From positions 1 through 13,835 of the forward strand of contig PLXW01000097.1 of assembly GCA_003151595.1 (NCBI GenBank): DNA of 13,835 bases. Reading direction: 5' to 3'. The translations under genes and the position numbers were made by a program. This stretch comes from Myxococcales bacterium (GTDB lineage: Bacteria > Myxococcota > Polyangia > Polyangiales > Polyangiaceae). The stretch's first letter is position 1, and every line of letters starts with the position of its first letter. Shown here in pieces: positions 7,249 through 13,774 of this stretch. The notes under the pieces are model-generated. The model did no database searches. It was not told the DNA's origin and was given only the letters and a program-made list of their open reading frames with translations.

Positions 7249-7869
7249 CTACGCCGCGCGCGCGGCTTCGATGAACGCGCGCACCTTCGTCAGGTCTTTC
7301 ACCCCCGGCGCGCTCTCCACGCCGCTGGCCACGTCCACGCAATAGGGGCGTACGGCGACGATCGCGTCGTGCACGTTCCCGGGTGTGAGCCCTCCCGCGA
7401 GCGTGAGCTTGCGCGTGGTGGCCAGCTCTCGAACGAGCGACCAGTCGAACGTGTGGCCCGTTCCGCCGAGCGCGCCGTCGACGCGCGCATCGACCAGCAG
7501 GTACTCACCCGGGTAGGCGCGCGCGCGATCGACGTCGCTCTTCGAACCCACGCGGATCGCCTTGTACGCATGCGGCAGCATCGACACGAGCTCGGCGACC
7601 GTCTCGTCGCCGTGAAGCTGCAAGCACTCCAGCTCCGCGCTTCGCAGCCGGAGACGCATCTCGCCCACGCCCATGTTCGCCACGACGCCGACCATCAGCG
7701 TCCGCCCCTTCACGGCGCGCGCGATCTCCCGCGCGCGATCGATCGTCACGCACCGCGGGCTCGACGGGACGAGGTTCACGCCCAGCGCGCTCGCGCCGAG
7801 ATCGACGCACGCGACCGCATCGGCAACGGTCGTCACTCCGCAGATCTTCACGTGCGTCACCGACGCCAC
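7249..7869 (-). CDS. trpF: Phosphoribosylanthranilate isomerase
   Basis: This is a (beta/alpha)8-barrel enzyme that converts N-(5'-phosphoribosyl)anthranilate to CdRP in tryptophan synthesis. The 206-residue product has the family landmarks in order: VKICG with general-base Cys10, LQLHGDE (84-89), LLVDARV with general-acid Asp127, GGTGHTFDW (135-143), LAGGL (157-161) and VDVASGVE (178-185), the last for phosphate binding. The length matches monofunctional TrpF. The start is GTG at 7869, separated by 1 bp from the stop of the receiver gene (TGA 7873-7871); a GTG three codons further in is also possible. Translation is probably coupled to the upstream gene. No other trp gene is in the window, so the linkage is to a signalling gene rather than to trpB/trpA, which is odd. 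Identification is firm. Confidence 0.95.
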   Translation of the reverse strand: MASVTHVKICGVTTVADAVACVDLGASALGVNLVPSSPRCVTIDRAREIARAVKGRTLMVGVVANMGVGEMRLRLRSAELECLQLHGDETVAELVSMLPHAYKAIRVGSKSDVDRARAYPGEYLLVDARVDGALGGTGHTFDWSLVRELATTRKLTLAGGLTPGNVHDAIVAVRPYCVDVASGVESAPGVKDLTKVRAFIEAARAA

Positions 7870-7870
7870 G

Positions 7871-8254
7871 TCAGTGCTCGATCTTCAGGAGCTCCTTGAC
7901 CTTCGCGATCACCTGCGGCGCCTGGATCGGCTTCGTGATGTACGCGTTCGCGCCGAGCTGCATGGCGCGCTGCCGATCTTCCTGCGACCCCTCGGTCGTG
8001 ATGACGATGATCGGCGTGTCTTTGTGAGTCGGGTCGGAGCGCACGCGCTTCACGAGCTTCAACCCATCCATGATCGGCATGTTGATGTCGGTCAGGATGA
8101 TGTCGAACTTGCCGGCGGCGAGCTTTCGCAAGCCGTCGACGCCGTCGTCCGCCTCGGTGACGCGCAGGTGCTTCACGCGCGAGAGCGCGAAGACCAGAAG
8201 CTGCCGCATCATCGGCGAGTCTTCGACGACCAGACAGGAGTACTCGGCGCTCAT
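7871..8254 (-). CDS. Stand-alone CheY-like response regulator receiver
   Basis: The 127 residues consist of a single receiver domain with no output domain. The acidic pair Glu11-Asp12, phospho-acceptor Asp56 (ILTDINMPIMDG), Thr86-Thr87 (IVITTEG) and Lys108 (YITKPI) are all present, so it should accept phosphate from a histidine kinase. TTEGSQEDRQRAMQLGANAYITKP is close to the chemotaxis-type CheY and PatA-type receivers found in many Myxococcota (from memory). It starts at ATG 8254 with a weak GAAG motif just upstream. The 98 bp between it and the GAF gene contain no clear hairpin, so the two may share a transcript. No kinase, CheA or methyl-accepting protein is nearby; the partner is unknown. 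The stop nearly abuts the trpF start. Confidence 0.93.
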   Translation of the reverse strand: MSAEYSCLVVEDSPMMRQLLVFALSRVKHLRVTEADDGVDGLRKLAAGKFDIILTDINMPIMDGLKLVKRVRSDPTHKDTPIIVITTEGSQEDRQRAMQLGANAYITKPIQAPQVIAKVKELLKIEH

Positions 8255-8352
8255 TCTTCGCTCGGCTGTCTCATGGAATGCGAGAGTCGGTACGAGGATA
8301 CGATGATCAGCACTGCGCTTGTCTCGGAGATCGTTCGGTTATCGAAGGAACG

Positions 8353-9255
8353 TCAAACGCTCCGGGGCGCTTCGAGGTCGCGGAACACCTCGAGGCCGGG
8401 GAGCTTGCCGTCGGCGTGCGAGTAGAGCATCGCGCCGGCGAGGGCGGTGGCGGCGTGTGCGGCGAGCATCTTGAACAGCTCGAAGTCGACCGCCATGAAG
8501 CGGTCTTTCTGCGGGAGCACCTCGAAGATGGCGATGACGCCCACCGCGCGATCTTCGATGCGCATCGGCAGGCACGCGGCCGGCGCGTCGAAGCCCGAAT
8601 CGGCGAGCGCTCCTTCTTCGATGTGCGGCACGCCCGTGAGGAATACGCGCTCGAGGATCGCCGCGCCCCCTTTCGGCGGCTCGGCGGCGTCCGCCAGTTG
8701 AACGCGCGGGAGGCGATCCATCTCGACCCCGTCGCACGAGACCGGTACGAGCTGCTTCCGTTTTTCGTCAGCGACGTAGACCGCGTGCGCGCGCGCGCCG
8801 ACGAGCTGGGCGAGCAGCTCGCGTAGGTGCTGCACCACGGCCGGGAGGCGCAGCGTCGAATGGAGCTGGTAGCTGGCGACGTACACGTTCGCCAGGTTCG
8901 CCAGCTCTTCTTCGATCTCCGAATAGCGCGCGGTGAATCTCGTCGTGACCGCTTCGGCCTGCGAGAACTGCGAAAGGAGCGAGTCTTTCTCCCGTTCGAG
9001 CTCTTCGATCTTCTTCAGCGCTTCGCGGATGGCGTCGTCGCTCTTCAGCTGCGTGCGGAGGGCGGCGTTCTCTTGCTCGAGCTTTCGCGCGGCGCCGCGG
9101 AGGCGCTCGTTCTCTTTCACCAGCTCGTCGGTGATCTCGGCTCCCTTCTTGAAAAAGGAGCTCACGAACGCGGTGCGCTGCTGGCGCAGCTCTTCGAACG
9201 ACGGGGAAGACGCCGACTCGGCGCGCTTCGGCGGGCGGCTCTTCTTCTCGGTCAT
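8353..9255 (-). CDS. Coiled-coil GAF-domain protein
   Basis: ATG 9255 gives 300 residues; a TTG three codons upstream (9264) is less likely. After a Lys/Ser-rich start, residues about 41-122 are a strongly charged heptad-rich coiled coil (ENERLRGAARKLEQENAALR, then IEELEREKDSLLSQF). A GAF domain follows at about 135-276, with VVQHLRELLAQLVGA at its start, PMRIEDRAVGVIAIFEVL in the core and DFELFKMLAAHAATALAGAML as the final helix. No kinase, cyclase or helix-turn-helix output domain is present. It is probably a cytoplasmic, dimeric ligand-sensing or scaffold protein. The following receiver gene on the same strand makes a joint signalling role plausible but unproven. Just upstream of the start there is a direct repeat, AGGCTAA at 9264-9270 and 9272-9278 (+ strand reading), of unknown meaning. 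Confidence 0.85.
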   Translation of the reverse strand: MTEKKSRPPKRAESASSPSFEELRQQRTAFVSSFFKKGAEITDELVKENERLRGAARKLEQENAALRTQLKSDDAIREALKKIEELEREKDSLLSQFSQAEAVTTRFTARYSEIEEELANLANVYVASYQLHSTLRLPAVVQHLRELLAQLVGARAHAVYVADEKRKQLVPVSCDGVEMDRLPRVQLADAAEPPKGGAAILERVFLTGVPHIEEGALADSGFDAPAACLPMRIEDRAVGVIAIFEVLPQKDRFMAVDFELFKMLAAHAATALAGAMLYSHADGKLPGLEVFRDLEAPRSV

Positions 9256-9308
9256 CGAGCCCAAGGCTAACAGGCTAAATGCGAAAGCGACGAGAGCGAT
9301 TCGGCGAA

Positions 9309-9320
9309 CCCGGCGCCGGG
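9309..9320 (-). terminator. GC-only palindrome just after fni
   Basis: CCCGGCGCCGGG is a perfect 12-bp palindrome located 5 bp beyond the fni stop codon on the - strand. As RNA it could form a short, very stable hairpin. No T tract follows, so it is a poor intrinsic terminator; it may stabilise the 3' end, or be chance in GC-rich DNA. Confidence 0.25.
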
Positions 9321-9325
9321 CGGTT

Positions 9326-10396
9326 TCAGCGAGTCACTAGCTGATCCACCCACAAGCGGAGCTCGCCCGTGATCACGCGCGGCGCGCGGCGGAGCGCGGC
9401 GAGGTTGGCGCTTCCCGTGAGGAGCATCGCCGTGCGGAGCTCGGTGAGGACCACGTCGAGGTACTCGAGCGCGGCGCTGCGACCGCCGGAGACGAGCGCC
9501 TTCAGCATCGGGCGCGCGATGCCGGCCGCCGTCGCGCCGAGGGCGATCGCTTTCGCGACGTCGACGCCGCTGGCGATGCCACCGGTGGCGATGATCGTCT
9601 CCAGCCCGAGGGGCGCGAGCAAGGCGACGCTCGCCGCCGTCGGGATCCCCCAGTCCCAGAACGCTTCGCCCAGCGCCGCGCCGCGCGCGTCGCCTTGCTC
9701 CGCGGCGCGCTTCGTCTCGACGCCGACCCACGACGTTCCGCCGGCGCCCGAGACATCGACGTGCGCCGCGCCGATCCCGCGGAGCCGCTTCGCCACGCCA
9801 GGGCCGATGCCGCAGCCGGTCTCCTTCACCACGACGGGGACGCCGAGCTCGCGCACGAGCCGCGCGATCGTATCCAGGCCCCCCGTGAAATCGCGATCGC
9901 CCCCCGGCTGCACCAGCTCCATCGCCGGGTTCAGGTGAACGCACAGAGCGTCGGCGCCGACCTCGTCGACGAGCGCGCGCACGTCGGCCGTCGTCATCTC
10001 GCGCGCCTGCACCACGCCCACGTTGCCGAGCACCACGGCCGTCGGCGCCACGTCGCGCACGCGGTACGTCCCCTCGACCCCTTTGCGAACGTGCATCGCG
10101 CGCTGGCTCCCGAGGCCGAACGCGACCCCGCGCTCCTCGGCGATGCTCGCCAGCTCGCGGTTGATCTTCCCCGCGTCTTCCGTGCCGCCGGTCATTGCCG
10201 CGATGAGCAATGGCGCGCGTAAGCGCTTACCGAACAGAGTGAGCGACGTGTCGAGGGCGTCGGCGTTCAGGTCGGGGAGCGCGTCGTGGACGAGCCGCAC
10301 TTGTTCCAGGAGCGTTCCGACCCCACGAAAGCCGACCTCTCCGGTGGCGCACAGGGTGATGTGGTCGCTCTTTCTCTGTCCAATCGTCGTGCTCAT
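9326..10396 (-). CDS. fni: Type 2 isopentenyl-diphosphate delta-isomerase (FMN-dependent)
   Basis: The product interconverts IPP and DMAPP using reduced FMN, NAD(P)H and Mg2+. ATG 10396 gives 356 residues beginning MSTTIGQRKSDHI, and RKSDHI (8-13) is the usual N-terminal signature; an in-frame GTG at 10408 is less likely. Further landmarks are AAMTGGT (66-72), FGLGSQR (93-99), HLNPAMELVQPGGDRDF (154-170), VVVKETGCGIG (188-198), VDVSGAGGTSWVGVE (213-227) and the flavin-phosphate loop TGGIASGVDVAKAIALGA (271-288). Length fits the family. Where I recall an N-x-x-Q-E motif in the family, this protein has N-P-A-M-E, that is Met159 in place of the Gln linked to catalysis. The gene faces away from the mevalonate operon across a shared regulatory region. 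The identification is firm; the effect of the substitution is unknown. Confidence 0.94.
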   Translation of the reverse strand: MSTTIGQRKSDHITLCATGEVGFRGVGTLLEQVRLVHDALPDLNADALDTSLTLFGKRLRAPLLIAAMTGGTEDAGKINRELASIAEERGVAFGLGSQRAMHVRKGVEGTYRVRDVAPTAVVLGNVGVVQAREMTTADVRALVDEVGADALCVHLNPAMELVQPGGDRDFTGGLDTIARLVRELGVPVVVKETGCGIGPGVAKRLRGIGAAHVDVSGAGGTSWVGVETKRAAEQGDARGAALGEAFWDWGIPTAASVALLAPLGLETIIATGGIASGVDVAKAIALGATAAGIARPMLKALVSGGRSAALEYLDVVLTELRTAMLLTGSANLAALRRAPRVITGELRLWVDQLVTR

Positions 10397-10522
10397 CGCT
10401 TCGCGCACCCTGTGCCTGGACAGTCACCCAACGTCAAACCCTGCCGCTCGATCCCCTACACGTTCTCGTTCAAAGTTCCGTTGTGTTGATTGAGACGAAG
10501 AAGAATGGCGCCGCGCCAAGGC

Positions 10523-10542
10523 TTTCTATTCTTTCATAGAAA
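10523..10542. promoter_or_regulatory. Inverted repeat, operator candidate
   Basis: TTTCTAT-N6-ATAGAAA has perfect 7-bp arms and lies in the AT-rich middle of the divergent region, about 145 bp from the fni start and 165 bp from the operon start. Its half-site geometry suits a dimeric DNA-binding protein. There is no long T tract after it on either strand, so a terminator is unlikely. No known regulator motif is recognised. Confidence 0.4.
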
Positions 10543-10587
10543 CGTGAAATCAGATGGAAGCATTAGGTAAATCTACGACTCACCGCG

Positions 10588-10616
10588 TTGACTTCACCTC
10601 AGGTGCTCCCTAGATC
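10588..10616 (+). promoter_or_regulatory. Candidate sigma70-type promoter of the isoprenoid operon
   Basis: TTGACT (10588-10593) is a near-consensus -35. A 17-bp spacer leads to TAGATC (10611-10616), a weak -10 with only three consensus matches. The spacer contains the inverted repeat CACCT-C-AGGTG (10595-10605), so a regulator could bind between the two elements. Transcription would start near 10623, leaving a leader of about 85 nt before ATG 10708. Confidence 0.35.
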
Positions 10617-10644
10617 TCGACGGCCTGAGCGGGCGGGGCGTGCG

Positions 10645-10663
10645 TGGATGAGCGGTTCATCCA
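10645..10663 (+). promoter_or_regulatory. Inverted repeat in the operon leader
   Basis: TGGATGA-N5-TCATCCA has perfect 7-bp arms with loop GCGGT, 44 bp before the first gene of the operon. If the promoter at 10588-10616 is right, it lies in the mRNA leader and could act as an RNA hairpin; otherwise it is a DNA operator candidate. It has no T tract. The ribosome site AGGAA (10690-10694) lies downstream of it and is not paired by it. Confidence 0.4.
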
Positions 10664-10707
10664 TAATGCGTCAAACGCCGCTCGCGGCCAGGAACTGACC
10701 ATCTCGC

Positions 10708-11775
10708 ATGATGACCGGCCCCGCGCATTCACGACCGAGCGAGCGTCGTCCAGGCTCTTTCCCCGAGCTCGTCGCCGACGTCCGTCGCGCGGTGGAAGCG
10801 CGCCTCGAAGCGATCCTCGCCGACGCCGTTGATGCAGTGCGTCCGTGCGGTGCCGACTCCGTGGCCGCGATCGATGCGCTGCGCGCGCTCTGCATGCGCG
10901 GCGGAAAGCGGTTCCGCCCCGTGCTCGTCGCGGCGGCGCACGAAGCGTGCGGCGGCGATCACGCGAGCGAAGCGGTCGTCCTCGCCGGCTCGGCGATCGA
11001 GCTGCTGCAGGCGTACCTCCTCATTCACGACGACTGGATGGACGGCGACCTCGTGCGCCGCGGCGGGCCCAGCGTTCACGCGATGCTGCGGAAATCGTAC
11101 GGCGACGACCATCAGGGCGACGCGGCGGCGATCCTGGCGGGGGACTTCGCGTCGGCGCTGGCGCAGCAGGCGCTGTTCGCCATGACGATCGCCCCCGAGC
11201 GCGTCATCGAGGCCGGGCGGGCCTTCGCGCGGGTGCAGCGGGAAGTAATTTCGGGTCAACTGATCGATTTGCGTGGCGAGATCCACCAAGTGGAGTCGAT
11301 GCACGATCTCAAGACCGGGAGCTACACGGTGCGGGGGCCCCTCGCCATCGGCGCCATCCTCGCCGGCGCGAGCGTGGAGCAGCGCGCCGCGCTCGATCGC
11401 TTCGCGTCGCCGCTCGGGATCGCGTTCCAGCTGCGCGACGACCTGCTCGGCACGTTCGGCGATCCGCGCACCACCGGAAAGCCCGCGGGCAACGACATCC
11501 GGAGCGGCAAGCGCACGGCGCTCGTCGCGGCCCTGGAGGGCGACGCGGAGGCCGCGCGCCTGATGCCCCGCGCGTTCGGCGTGGCCGATGCCCCTGACGC
11601 CGACGTCGAGGCCCTCGTCGCGCGCATGAGCGTCGTCGCTCGTCCGATCGTCGAAGCGCGTCTCGCCGAGCTGCTCGCGAAGGCCGAGCGCGAGCTCGCC
11701 GAGGCGCCGCTCGTCGCGCGTGGAAAAGCGTGGCTGCACGGGGCCGTGAAGGCCCTGGGGGACCGGGAGACTTGA
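10708..11775 (+). CDS. Polyprenyl diphosphate synthase (C15/C20 type)
   Basis: This trans-prenyltransferase condenses IPP with allylic diphosphates. Motifs in the 355-residue product are GKRFRP (66-71), the first Asp-rich motif DDWMD (108-112), KTGSYT (202-207), the second Asp-rich motif in QLRDDLLGTFGD (241-252) and IRSGKRT (264-270). The first motif is DDxxD without the two-residue insertion of bacterial FPP synthases, and the fifth residue before it is Tyr103. By the usual chain-length rules this points to a type I geranylgeranyl diphosphate synthase, though FPP or mixed products cannot be excluded. The second motif has DDLLG rather than DDxxD, as in many actinobacterial and archaeal short-chain enzymes. 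Two adjacent ATG codons (10708, 10711) are possible starts, with AGGAA 13-16 bp upstream. It is first in the operon, and its stop overlaps a possible TTG start of the mevalonate kinase gene. Confidence 0.93.
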   Translation: MMTGPAHSRPSERRPGSFPELVADVRRAVEARLEAILADAVDAVRPCGADSVAAIDALRALCMRGGKRFRPVLVAAAHEACGGDHASEAVVLAGSAIELLQAYLLIHDDWMDGDLVRRGGPSVHAMLRKSYGDDHQGDAAAILAGDFASALAQQALFAMTIAPERVIEAGRAFARVQREVISGQLIDLRGEIHQVESMHDLKTGSYTVRGPLAIGAILAGASVEQRAALDRFASPLGIAFQLRDDLLGTFGDPRTTGKPAGNDIRSGKRTALVAALEGDAEAARLMPRAFGVADAPDADVEALVARMSVVARPIVEARLAELLAKAERELAEAPLVARGKAWLHGAVKALGDRET

Positions 11776-11798
11776 GCCCCCACGGAGCACAAGGCGGG

Positions 11799-12734
11799 GT
11801 GCGCCACTCCGGGATCGCGTGCGGGAAGGTCATCTTCCTCGGCGAGCACGCGGTCGTCCACGGCGTGCCGGCGGTGGCCGTCGGCATTGAGCGCGGCGTG
11901 CGCGCGTACGCGACGCCGCTGGCGAGCGGACCGACGCGCCTGACCGTTCGCGCGTGGGGCGTCGACGTGTCGATGGACGACGAGCACGATCTCGCTCGCG
12001 CGCTGCGGGCAGTCGTCGAAGCGAGCGGAGTCGAAGCGCCGATGGCGATCGACGCGCAGGTGGATCTCCCTCCGGGCGGCGGCCTCGGATGCTCGGCGGC
12101 GCTGGGCGTCGCCGTGGCGCGCGCGATCGATCCGCGCGCCATGACGAACGCCATCACCGAGCGCGTGATCGCGTGGGAGCGGGTCTTCCACGGGAACCCG
12201 AGCGGCATCGACGCCGCGGTCACGGCGCGCGGCGGATGCATCGCGTTCACCAAGGGCGAAGGCATCCGCACGATTCACATCGGCGCGCCGCTCACGCTCT
12301 GCATCGGCAACACCGGCGTCGTCTCGAGCACGCGGTCGATGGTCGAAGCGGTCGAGAAGCTCCGCGAGCGCCGCCCCGAGGTGGTCCACAAGACGTTCGA
12401 GGGGATCGGCGCGCTCGTGCGCAACGCGATGCTCGCCATCGAAGCGGGCGATCACTTCGCGCTCGGGCGCTTGATGGATCTGAACCAGATGCTCCTCTCT
12501 GGCATCTTCGTCTCCACCTCCGAGATCGAGCAGATGTGCGGTATCGCGCGCGAGAAGGGGGCCTTCGGCGCGAAGCTCACCGGCGCGGGCGGGGGAGGGT
12601 GCGTCGTGGCCCTGGTGCACGGACCGGCCGAGGCCGAGCGCGTGCTCGAGGCGTGGCGCGCCGCGGGGTACTCGGGCTTCGCGACGCGCGTGGCCGACGA
12701 TCTCGACGAGTCGATGAGCGAGTCGGCCCAGTGA
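11799..12734 (+). CDS. mvk: Mevalonate kinase
   Basis: This GHMP-family kinase phosphorylates mevalonate at C5 with ATP. GTG 11799, preceded by GGAG (11784-11787), gives 311 residues starting VRHSGIACGK. A TTG at 11772 overlapping the previous stop (TTGA) would add nine residues and match the NTGA junctions of the next genes. Motifs are GKVIFLGEHAVVHGVPAVAV (from residue 9), the ATP loop PPGGGLGCSAALGVAVARA (91-109), ERVFHGNPSGIDAAV with catalytic Asp138, and the C-terminal GHMP motif FGAKLTGAGGGGCVVAL (256-272). The ATP loop has Cys where Ser is common (GLGCSAA instead of GLGSSAA); the following Ser99, expected to bind Mg2+, is kept. The NPSGID motif and GEHAVVHG favour mevalonate kinase over the related phosphomevalonate kinase. 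The gene ends in a GTGA overlap with the decarboxylase gene. Confidence 0.93.
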   Translation: MRHSGIACGKVIFLGEHAVVHGVPAVAVGIERGVRAYATPLASGPTRLTVRAWGVDVSMDDEHDLARALRAVVEASGVEAPMAIDAQVDLPPGGGLGCSAALGVAVARAIDPRAMTNAITERVIAWERVFHGNPSGIDAAVTARGGCIAFTKGEGIRTIHIGAPLTLCIGNTGVVSSTRSMVEAVEKLRERRPEVVHKTFEGIGALVRNAMLAIEAGDHFALGRLMDLNQMLLSGIFVSTSEIEQMCGIAREKGAFGAKLTGAGGGGCVVALVHGPAEAERVLEAWRAAGYSGFATRVADDLDESMSESAQ

Positions 12735-13774
12735 TCAACATGGGAAGCAGCTCCAACAGCCGCATCGCCGTCGCCGTCGCGCACCCGAACATCGCGCTCG
12801 CGAAGTACTGGGGGAAGTGCCGCGGCCCGGGGAACTTCCCGGCGGTGCCGAGCCTGTCGGTGACGCTGGCCGGTCTGGCGACGCGCACGCGCGTCGTACT
12901 GCGCGACGATCTCGCGGCCGATACGCTCGTGCTCAACGGCGAGCCGGCGGACGGGCGCGCGCTCGCACGGGCGACGCAGCTCCTCGATCGCGTGCGGCGC
13001 GTCGCCAAGACGAACGCGCGCGCGTCGATCGAATCGACGAACGATTTCCCGACGTCGAGCGGTCTCGCGTCGAGCGCGTCGGGGTTCGCGGCGCTGGCCG
13101 TGGCGGCGGTACGGGCGGCAGGTCTCGACTGGGACGCGGCGCGCACGAGCGATCTCGCGCGTCGCAGCTCGGCGAGCGCGGCCCGCAGTCTCTTCGGCGG
13201 GTTCGCGGAGCTCGATGCCGGCGTCGACGACGCGCAGGACGACGTCGTGCTGAGCGCGTCACCCGTCGCGCCGCCCGACTACTTGCCGATGCGCGTGCTC
13301 GTCTGCGTGGCGACGGAGTCGGCCAAATCGATCGGCTCGACCGAGGGGATGCAAGCGACGGCGCGGTCGAGCCCGTACCACGCCGAGTGGCTCGAGGAAG
13401 GGCCGCGCATCCATCGTGCGATGAAGACGGCGCTCCTCGCGCGCGACTTCGCCGCGGTGGGCGAGCTGGCCGAGCGGAGCGCGCTGGCCATGCACGCGAA
13501 CGCGATCGCCGCGGGGATGATCTACTGGAGCGGCGTGACGATCGAAGCGCTCCACGCGGTGAAGGCGCTCCGGGCGCGCGGCACGGCGGCGTTCGCGACG
13601 ATCGACGCCGGGCCGCACGTGAAGGTGATCGTGAAGCCCGAGGACGCGGCGCTCGTCGGGACGTGGATGCGCGCGGTGCCGGGCGTCCTCCGCGTCATCG
13701 AGTGCGAGCCGGGCGAAGGGGCGCGCGTCGTCACGTCCGAAGCGCCGAAGCCGCCGAAGGGAGCGGAGTCGTGA
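12731..13774 (+). CDS. mvaD: Diphosphomevalonate decarboxylase
   Basis: The enzyme makes IPP from mevalonate 5-diphosphate by ATP-dependent decarboxylation. GTG 12731 overlaps the mevalonate kinase stop by 4 bp (GTGA) and gives 347 residues; ATG 12740, three codons in, is the alternative. Diagnostic motifs are HPNIALAKYWGK (18-29), DFPTSSGLASSASGFAALA (105-123), RRSSASAARSLFGGFAEL (144-161), CVATESAKSIGSTEGM (192-207), MHANAI (254-259) and ATIDAGPHVKVI with catalytic Asp292. In the third motif the Gly residues of the usual R-x-GSGSA-x-RS are replaced by Ser and Ala (SSASA), while Arg152 and the following Ser remain. The frame extends far upstream inside the kinase gene, but that part is a shadow. 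The stop overlaps the next start, again as GTGA. Confidence 0.94.
   Translation: MINMGSSSNSRIAVAVAHPNIALAKYWGKCRGPGNFPAVPSLSVTLAGLATRTRVVLRDDLAADTLVLNGEPADGRALARATQLLDRVRRVAKTNARASIESTNDFPTSSGLASSASGFAALAVAAVRAAGLDWDAARTSDLARRSSASAARSLFGGFAELDAGVDDAQDDVVLSASPVAPPDYLPMRVLVCVATESAKSIGSTEGMQATARSSPYHAEWLEEGPRIHRAMKTALLARDFAAVGELAERSALAMHANAIAAGMIYWSGVTIEALHAVKALRARGTAAFATIDAGPHVKVIVKPEDAALVGTWMRAVPGVLRVIECEPGEGARVVTSEAPKPPKGAES

Larger units (their letters stand above)
10397..10707. promoter_or_regulatory. Divergent control region between fni and the isoprenoid operon
   Basis: These 311 bp separate the - strand fni from the + strand operon. The middle (about 10480-10590) is visibly richer in A and T than any other stretch of similar size here. 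It holds three inverted repeats (10523-10542, 10595-10605, 10645-10663) and one promoter candidate on the + strand. No comparable promoter is clear for fni; a TTGACG reading on the - strand near 10433 lacks a good -10. A 21-codon frame (10505-10570) is open but unsupported. Shared regulation of both arms is inference from the layout. Confidence 0.55.

Noticed and set aside
9326..9944. Alternative - strand frame inside fni
   Set aside because: Arg-rich, no motif, and fully covered by the well-supported fni frame.
10505..10570. Possible 21-residue leader peptide in the divergent region
   Set aside because: It starts at ATG with a purine-rich sequence upstream, but has no regulatory codon run, overlaps the AT-rich inverted repeat and has no other support.
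11954..12730. Upstream part of the decarboxylase frame inside mevalonate kinase
   Set aside because: Arg-rich shadow of the kinase gene; decarboxylase similarity begins only after GTG 12731.
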